Assembly (NCBI RefSeq): GCF_932276165.1 | Contig: NC_063997.1 | Coordinates: forward strand, 3,730,001 to 3,794,000 | Direction: 5' to 3' | Source of the DNA: Plutella xylostella | Taxonomy: Eukaryota > Arthropoda > Insecta > Lepidoptera > Plutellidae | Length of the DNA stretch: 64,000 nucleotides | In this document: piece after piece, positions 57,650 to 64,000 of the stretch | How the letters are laid out: every line of letters begins with the position of its first letter | Position numbering within the stretch: the stretch's first letter is position 1 | The notes under the pieces: generated by a model | Seen by the model: only the letters and a program-made list of their open reading frames with translations | The model's database searches: none | Told to the model about the DNA's origin: nothing | Program-made: the position numbers and the translations under genes

Positions 57650-57755
57650 ATCGAGAAGTCAAACCAAAGTAACATTTACGAAGTAATGAGTGTCAAATTC
57701 AATACTTTGAATACGAAAATCGTTGTCAAAACAATTTTGCGATACGCAGTCAGGA
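57650..57755 (+). repeat. Dispersed repeat GGCCCTATCGCGAAGT, copy 3 (diverged)
   Basis: GAGAAGTCAAACCAAAGTAA .. GAGTGTCAAATTCAATACTT .. GAAAATCGTTGTCAAAACAA keeps the order of copy 1. The GGCCCTATCGC tip is lost. Confidence 0.6.
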
Positions 57756-58571
57756 CGAAATTTGACAAAGATGTTTGAGAGTCATTTTTGACATAGCTAA
57801 GGTAGCCCTTTATATTTACGGGTCTAATTTTCTAACTAAATCGACAACTTAGTTAAGCATTATTATTAAGTTAATTAAAACTTTATATAGGTATAGCTAT
57901 AGTTTTAGAAGTCCAAATCCCAAGGGATGAATAATGTGCCGAGTGTAGCAGGACACACAAATAGGATAATAGAGATCTGATTGGCTCTCCAGAACTTAGA
58001 TAGCCTTCTGATAGGTTGGTTTAACTTGAAGCAGCATTAATGACTTGAGTTCAAGTTGGAGATTCCAACTTTGTGTTGATGTTGATTCGCATGATTACTT
58101 GTTCAATGAAATACTACCTATATACCTATGTGTTATTTATTAGATGATGATGAAACTGTACCTCAATTTATTACAACATTTTTCACCATTTTACTGTTAA
58201 AATGATTGATTGTCCAATGTTTGTAAAATCTTAATATTTAATAACTTTGTAATTCTCTTCACTGTCATAAGGGTTTTTTTCGTCTAACGGAGGTTCTCTC
58301 TTCGAATAATAGTACAGAGATAAAATATATTACGTAAAAGTTACGAGAAATCTTTAAAAAATACTTAAGTAGGTACTGAATTTCAGTAGCCGTGCTCCAG
58401 GTAGCAGGCTCTTGAAACTAGAAGCTGACAAAGCACCGGCGATAATCCTGAAAACTTCACAAAAGAACCTTCTCGAAAGAGGAGTTTATTTACAAACACT
58501 CGTTCAAGCGCCGTGACTTAAACTTGCGATATTGTTTGTAATCCTTGTTACTTCTGGAATACGTAGGTATT
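57756..58571. other. Non-coding stretch
   Basis: Nothing recognised. Confidence 0.4.
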
Positions 58572-58627
58572 CTTTATGCAGTAACTGCAGATTTCTCTGA
58601 AATCAAATCTGTAGTTACTGCATAAAG
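58572..58627. repeat. Short hairpin, CTTTATGCAGTAACTGCAGA arms
   Basis: The arms CTTTATGCAGTAACTGCAGATTT and (complement) CTTTATGCAGTAACTACAGATTT differ at one base and enclose a ~10-nt loop. Total 56 nt. It could be a small foldback or a hairpin RNA. Confidence 0.7.
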
Positions 58628-59069
58628 TTAAAAGTAGAATGGACCTTACAGAGCACTTGTTTAAAGTATCATTTGTAGCCTTTAAAGAGTATTTATTTTT
58701 CGCAATATCTGAAATTAATCGTGTTATACTGACATAAACAAATTGTATTTTAAAATATACGTCAGTAGCTACTACAGGTAAAGATCTATAGAGGTATATA
58801 ATAAGGTACATGGACAATAATCGTTCATGTCTACCGCTATTTAAACATGTATCCGACCATTGCGGGCAACCGCGCTATCCCACCACTGAGTTTCAATATC
58901 AATACCTGAGTACCTGCTCAAAAGCTCCATTCTACTAATAAATTAAGCTACGATTGTAGCTTACAATAATATTAGCTACAATTGTGTTTGTAGCTACGAT
59001 TGTGTGATTCGTGAAATTTTGGATATACATGATTAAATTAATACTCATAGGTTTTAGGATTATACTTAA
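58628..59069. other. Non-coding stretch
   Basis: AGCTACGATTGTAGCT-type words repeat near 58949-59005. No gene. Confidence 0.4.
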
Positions 59070-59272
59070 CTAGCTGTTCCCGCGCGCTTCGCTTCGCCTT
59101 AAAAGTTTTCCCGCGGGAATTCCGGGATAAAAAGTAGCTTATGTTCTTTCCCAGGGTCTAGACCGTATGTATACCAAATTTCATTCAAATCCGTTCAGTA
59201 GTTTTGGCGTGAAAGAGTAACAGACAGACAGACAGACAGACAGAGAGACAGACACAGTTACTTTCGCATGTA

Positions 59273-59305
<33 letters not shown>

Positions 59306-59332
59306 CCTTATATATATATATATATATAAGGA
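59070..59332 (-). mobile_element. Helitron-like non-autonomous element, copy 4, with (TA)n
   Basis: On the minus strand the 3' end is CGCGCGGGAACAGCTAG (59070-59086 on +) and the (GTCT)n block is at 59221-59255. The expected 5' part (TATAATATTAGGA on +) is split after TATTA by a long (TA)n tract with an internal TATCCTTATATA and its complement, so the exact 5' end is uncertain. Confidence 0.75.
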
Positions 59333-59381
59333 TATGATATAAGGATAAGGATTAATTAATTTAGAGACGTGTGTAATACCC

Positions 59382-59415
59382 ATGGGGAGGCCTTTGCCCA
59401 GCAGTGGGACACTAA
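59382..59415 (+). repeat. Retroelement 3'-tail scrap
   Basis: GGGGAGGCCTTTGCCCAGCAGTGGGAC matches the terminal codons of the RTE ORF (GGAGGCCTATGTCCAACAGTGG at 51411). Confidence 0.7.
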
Positions 59416-60595
59416 TATGGTTAAGTAAAAATAAAATAAAATTACACTGTCGATTGTAATTGAACAAGCGTACGTATGTATGTACCTGTATAAGTTTGGT
59501 CTTGCTACATGTTTCATTACTATTAGATACCAGAATAGTGGTGTTTAATTTTATCTGCAGTGCTATCGTCACCACACTCCATTTGGCTGGTCAAACACGA
59601 CAGCAGTGGTAGGTTTTTAAATTATTCAGTTTAACTCAATTGATGATGGAGGTATGCTTTGTATAGAATACCGTTAAGTATCATTCCTGTAGAATACTTT
59701 AGACATCTGACAAAACCTAAACTTAGCAGTAGGATTGCTTGCCAATTAAAATTAACTACTTAATGAAAACTGAGGTCTTATAATTTAAATATTGAGAATG
59801 TCATCTAAGTACTTACCTATTCTTTGGGTATACCGGTATGCCATAGCATTTCATTTTCAATAACAAAATAAAATTTTACGTTCAGAAACTCCGCATTTCA
59901 ATTGACAACGTGTTTGATTAATGGCGTCTAAGATATTCACATAAATCATGTAAATTGGGTTTACAAAATTAAATCGTGAGAGCGGCAGGGAGGGAAGATG
60001 AGCGAATAAATTTAATTTATTAATGAACTTGTTTACTACGGGGCGAATATGTAAATTGGTAGGTACTTCCGTTTTTCAGGTATAAAGTAATACAAATTGG
60101 GTGCAATCAGAACATGGTTTCCGAACTTTCTCATTTACAATGTGAATACGAATTTCTAGACGTTAATTAGTCTAATTAGTGGAACTGAGTGAAGAGTGAA
60201 GCCAGCTCTAAATGCAGCTAATGAGCTACATAGACATGAAGACAGAAATTCAAAACATTTTTGTATAATTATAGTTCTTGACATAATACCTAATTATTAT
60301 TGTACAATGACAATAACACCTACATCGTAAAAAGTACAACTTACTTGGTAATATATTATAATATGTAATCCGTGGCATAACATACATAATATGTATAAGA
60401 GCTGTGCAGTTCTTTGGTGTCAAATAAATTTATGTACTTATTCTATTATTACCCAGTGTTCCTTTTTTACTCAGCACTCAGGTTTTAGTTTTAGTCTAGG
60501 TATATAAACTGTGTCTACGAAGGCCGTCTTAGGTAGCTAATGCCTCACAACTTCGTCAAAGATTCCTTAATTATGTTTAAGTAGTATAAGTGTGT
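59416..60595. other. Non-coding stretch
   Basis: AT-rich, no gene or element supported. Confidence 0.45.
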
Positions 60596-60815
60596 CATAT
60601 CCGCCTAAGAACCGATAACCGTTGGCGTAGACAAGTTCTTGAGTGGAGACCACGAACAGGCAAACGCGTGGGACGCCCTCCTGCCCTCTGGACCCACGAC
60701 CTTAGGCGGGTGGCGGGTAGTGGCTGGATGAGGAAGGCCGAGGACCGAGTGTTGTGGCGCTTCTTGGGAAAGGCCTATGTCCAGCATTGGATGATTATCG
60801 GCTGATGATTTGTTT
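60596..60815 (+). pseudogene. RTE-type retrotransposon 3' end
   Basis: Open frame: RLRTDNRWRRQVLEWRPRTG, KRVGRPPALWTHDLRRVAGS, GWMRKAEDRVLWRFLGKAYV, QHWMIIG-stop (60803-60805), then TGATGATT. It corresponds to the last ~65 codons of the RTE ORF, with one codon missing at GKR-VGRPP compared with 51063. Clean and 5'-truncated. Confidence 0.85.
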
Positions 60816-61022
60816 CATAACATACAATATATAAAATAATATAATGGTTAGGTAAGAATATGGTGTACATAATATGGTGGTTATATTTCCGTCTGCAAAA
60901 ACGATTATTAAATGAATTCTCTCAAGAGGAGCAATTACAACGAGGACGCGGCGCAGGCGCAGGGGGTTACTCTAGGTTGAAACAAAAACAAACGATTGAC
61001 AGTTGCCATGCAATCGGTAAGC
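60816..61022. other. Short non-coding spacer
   Basis: Contains a GGACGCGGCGCAGGCGCAGG patch at 60943-60962. Nothing else. Confidence 0.4.
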
Positions 61023-61183
61023 TTAGGGCCTGTTTCAATGTCTGTCTGGATATTCTGAATAATGGCTAGATAAAAGACACAGTTAGGTATCTACTATCTG
61101 AAACATAAATTACAGAAATTGATAGCATGTTGTCTTTTATCCCATAGGTAGCCATTATCCAGACATTGTGAAACAGGCCCTTA
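61023..61183. mobile_element. Palindromic MITE GGGCCTGTTTCACAATGTCT, copy 2
   Basis: The body, 61026-61180 (155 bp), is flanked by TTA (61023-61025 and 61181-61183). Inverted ends GGGCCTGTTTCA; inner arms include AGATAAAAGACA and its near-complement. Same family as 10250-10391. Confidence 0.85.
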
Positions 61184-61570
61184 AGGTGTAATAAGTAAGA
61201 TTGTGCTCCGAAACTTACCCTCAAATTCATAGAACGTATTGTAAATGTACATGGTTAAAATTTACTTAAAAACAAACGAGTTTCGACTCTACGTCTGTCA
61301 AAAAGTTGAAATTCGTATAACACAACGTCAATTTTAAACCTATTGTAGAGTGTCAAAAAGCTCTATGAATTCGGGGATTAATGTTTTGTAAGCTAGAATG
61401 ACCCCAGGGCACAAGGTCAAATAAACGAGCGGTCACGACAACACCGGATCTGCAACGGCACTTAAATTAAATTATGCTTATCAACAATTCTCAAAATCAA
61501 CATTGGTTGATATAAACTGGCATGGAAAGTTTGTAAGTCTCGGAAAGTAACGTTGATTGTGACAGTTTTA
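61184..61570. other. Non-coding stretch
   Basis: Nothing supported. Confidence 0.4.
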
Positions 61571-61795
61571 TTAAACCCCGATGAAAAAGAGGGGTGTTAT
61601 AAGCTTAACGTGTCTGTCTATCTGCACAATGATATAGTAGCTTCCAAAGGGCGAAACCGATTTTCAATTTGTGTTTTTTTGATCATACGTAAGTACCTAA
61701 TTAATATTAAGTACTTCTTGTGTTTTTTTTCCATATTTTATCAAAATCGGCTTAGCCGTTCAAAATATATGCGACTTTTAATGCTGAATGTAAGG
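61571..61795 (+). repeat. Dispersed repeat TTAACCCCCGACG, copy 2
   Basis: TTAAACCCCGATGAAAAAGA, GGGGTGTTATAAGCTTAACG, TGTCTGTCTATCTG, then TCAAAATCGGCTTAGCCGTTC and ATGCGACTTTTAATGCTGAA. It matches the reverse copy at 48893. Confidence 0.7.
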
Positions 61796-62486
61796 ATAGT
61801 GTGCAATAAATGGAAGTACTGTCCGAGCGATATTTATCGACGCTCATACTCGTAACCGTGCTCGGTATCTGTCCGGTATGCTAGGTAGGTATACTTACAG
61901 TTTACAATGGCATGGTTTATGCTCATCTGCCATGTAGAGTACTTTCGGAAACAGTAAGTTATACCAACTATAATTATAATATAAGGAGCGTTGAAAAAGA
62001 AAAGGGAAATAAGTATTGCTTTTGGAGCCATTTCTGAAACAGCGAAATCTGAAATTGTGAAAAAAACACTTGGGTGCGGTTTTAGGATCAGTAAGTTAGT
62101 TTTTATTATTATTATATGTTTTCTCTGTTTTTCACTCCTTTTGGAGGTTTATTCCCTATCTCACGGGCGTAAGCCAAGTGAGGAGGGTCTAATTTTGGGA
62201 TGAAATGACGGATGTTGTGAGGAATTTTCTGGTGATGCGGCATTATTATTATTATTATTAATTATTGAATTATAGGTAATAATGAACACATAAAAAACAA
62301 GCTTAAAGATTACTAGTTAGTTTTATCAGTGTCGTTGAAGTTCGTCCCATTACAAAAAATGCTTAGGTAGGTAAGTAGTTGGTATCATACATTGGCATCG
62401 TAACGACAACGTGAATGTAATATCCCTCCTTTTCGCTTCGCCGTAGTCGGGTGAAAATATGAGAGTTTGAAGAATACCTATCGTAA
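61796..62486. other. Non-coding stretch
   Basis: A (TTA)n run lies at 62242-62262. No gene. Confidence 0.4.
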
Positions 62487-62569
62487 ACTTGTTTTGACAA
62501 TCATTAACGGATTCAAAATGTATTGAATTTGACACTGATTATTTCGTTTAGACTTCGCGATATGGCCCT
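62487..62569 (-). repeat. Dispersed repeat GGCCCTATCGCGAAGT, copy 4
   Basis: The minus strand reads GGGCCATATCGCGAAGTC .. GTGTCAAATTCAATACATTT .. TTGTCAAAACAAGT. Confidence 0.7.
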
Positions 62570-62703
62570 GTGGTGGTGCTAGTTGACTGGTGTAGATGTA
62601 GAACCCACTGACCCTCTCTACACTGGGCACCCACGCCGGCACACTTCATTCTCTATTGTCATGAAGCAGAAGTCGTTCATTTGTTCAGCGACGATCATTC
62701 TAG

Positions 62704-62803
62704 AGGTCACTCTAGCTTAAAAAAGAACGAATCGGTATGTTTAATTCAGCTGGATAGAGTTGTGGTTATCGAAACTTCGTTTTGTGTTATAGAGTGGCCC
62801 CTA
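62704..62803. repeat. MITE of the GGTCACTCTATA family, copy 2
   Basis: The left end AGGTCACTCTAGCTTAAAAA and the right end (complement) AGGGGCCACTCTATAACACAAA pair imperfectly. It resembles the outer MITE at 42159. Confidence 0.5.
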
Positions 62804-63619
62804 CCACATTGTCCGCGCACTAACAGATCAATCCGACTCTTTGTGTACCTTCTTGTTATACTGGTACGTACCTAAAGTCTGTTTTTTTATCTGCGATTGT
62901 AAATTGACGAATTCTGAACGGTGACAATCGACTGTTGCTGAACCTTTTAGAATCTGTCAATTATTATTGAGTATCTGACTTAAAAAACAGACTTTCGTAC
63001 TTTGCTACAAGGTTAGAAAGTCAGCCACACTAGGAACAATGTACTTAAAGGTTGATCCGTTGGAACTTTTTTTCTTAGATGTCTCAAAAGTTGCGTATTT
63101 AAACGACTACTGTGGCGGTACTACTTTCGGCCCTCTATCGGACCTCAAATTTTCAGTTTTCAGAATTCATAATAATAATATTAGTATGTAGGCACTTATT
63201 TTTTTTTAAAGTACTAAGTCTTTCTTTGTACTTTTATTTGTACAATAAAGAGTTAAATAAATAAATAAATTGACATACTGTCTTAATTTTTCACAGTTAG
63301 GAGCACTCGAGACCTATTAATGAGCGAATTAGCGCCGGCCTCAGGCTAACTCAGGTCAATTACTTTTAATCACGTCAAGGAACAATCTCTTCTATACGTA
63401 TCTGCTACACGGGTCCTTTGTCGACATCGATAAACTCGTCAAATGTGATTTCTACCAGTCACAGCGCCGTATTTGTGGCGAATCACGGTATACTCGTAGT
63501 GACGTTTATGTACATTGATAACGATCCCGTGTAACGGCAGCTGTGCGATATTCCACGTATGCCTTTGTCCTACATTTATATACTTATAAGAGTTGATTAT
63601 TTTTATTTTCTCACCATAA
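62804..63619. other. Non-coding stretch
   Basis: GTACAATAAAGAGTTAAATAAATAAA at about 63239-63265 looks like another polyadenylated retroelement tail. No gene. Confidence 0.45.
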
Positions 63620-63623
63620 AGGT

Positions 63624-63752
63624 AGACTGGAAGAAATCGCGTTAAGGCGATAAGTCCGCCTTTGTGTACATAGACTGTCAACCTGTAATGATCTGTACCT
63701 ACTTTGTATGTTTCTATGTGTATGCAATAAAGATTTTAAATAATAAATAAAT
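63624..63752 (+). repeat. LINE 3'-tail family
   Basis: GACTGGAAGAAATCGCGTTA, AGGCGATAAGTCCGCCTTTG, TGTGTATGCAATAAAGATTT, then (AATA)n. Same family as 22007 and 34641. Confidence 0.75.
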
Positions 63753-63787
63753 AATAATATGCCGAAAAACCGATGTCAGATGTGGTC

Positions 63788-63937
63788 AGGCAAGTGTAGA
63801 TCACCCTTCTGGACTGATGACCTTAAGCTGATGGTGGCTGGATGAGGCAGGGCAAGGTCAGAGTTTCGCGGCAGATTCCTTGGCAAAGCCTATGCCCAGC
63901 AGTTGAGGATTACGGCTGATAGTGATGTTATGTGTTG
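63788..63937 (+). pseudogene. RTE-type retrotransposon 3'-end relic
   Basis: The translation has SPFWTDDLKLMVAG, stop, GRARSEFRGRFLGKAYAQQLRI, and a nucleotide tail GCTGATAGTGATG. It aligns with WTHDLRRVAGSGWMRKAEDRVLWRFLGKAYVQHW, with at least one stop. Confidence 0.7.
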
Positions 63938-63982
63938 ACGATTTAACCTTTTATAAGTTTTATGAATAGGGCGGTTTGTTTA

Positions 63983-64000
63983 CACTCACGTGCATTGAAA
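63983..64000. repeat. MITE left end cut by the window edge
   Basis: ACACTCACGTGCATTGAAA is the tip of the family at 23768 and 55766. Confidence 0.5.

Overview
This window looks like moth or butterfly (Lepidoptera) nuclear DNA. It is AT-rich and full of short motifs typical of that order, such as tagGTACCTACtta. Nearly everything recognisable is an interspersed repeat of types common in lepidopteran genomes: Helitron-like copies ending in CTAG with (GTCT)n near the 5' end, tRNA-derived SINEs, RTE-type non-LTR retrotransposon 3' ends, a LINE tail reading GGAAGAGATCGCTTTTAGCG..AATAAAG, and many short inverted-repeat elements (MITEs). No bacterial-type genes, operons, rRNA operon or CRISPR array is present.

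Host coding content is very small. The only convincing host coding piece is one GC-rich internal exon on the minus strand (6205-6782). It has plausible splice sites at both ends and encodes a proline-rich segment with a PPPPY motif. The rest of the window is best read as intron or intergenic DNA, possibly a very long intron of that gene. I could not name the gene.

The best mobile element is at 24643-26521: a young, compact LTR retrotransposon. Its two 181-bp LTRs are identical by eye, it has a 4-bp target duplication TGAA, an 18-nt primer-binding site matching tRNA-Pro, and a Gag-like ORF. It has no protease, reverse transcriptase or integrase, so it must depend on a partner. A second structured element spans 35942-39265: 36-bp perfect terminal inverted repeats and a 4-bp duplication ACAT, enclosing older debris (two non-LTR retrotransposon fragments on the minus strand, a 374-bp MITE and a possible captured gene piece). 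A third (12566-13836) has 14-bp ends CCCAAGTAACATTT, TA flanks and an interior rich in AGGTT.

Layout: 1-5.9 kb, MITEs, a Helitron-like copy, a SINE, an RTE scrap and a hairpin; 6.2-6.8 kb, the exon; 7.6-16.3 kb, MITEs, the CCCAAG element and a 580-bp repeat; 16.3-24.6 kb, sparse repeats, a SINE/MITE junction and a 5S-rRNA-derived SINE piece; 24.6-26.5 kb, the LTR element; 27-29 kb, MITEs; 30.2-32.2 kb, a decayed PIF/Harbinger-like element; 34.6-35 kb, a LINE tail split by a MITE with 58-bp arms; 35.9-39.3 kb, the ACAT element; 40-50 kb, nested MITEs (one hAT-like with an 8-bp duplication) and a Helitron-like copy; 50-64 kb, a SINE, several RTE 3' ends, a reverse-strand retroelement insertion with a 16-bp duplication, Helitron-like copies and more MITEs.

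Limits: repeat families were recognised by comparing copies inside the window and from general knowledge of lepidopteran repeats, without a database search. Ends are accurate to a base where a target duplication is quoted and are otherwise approximate.
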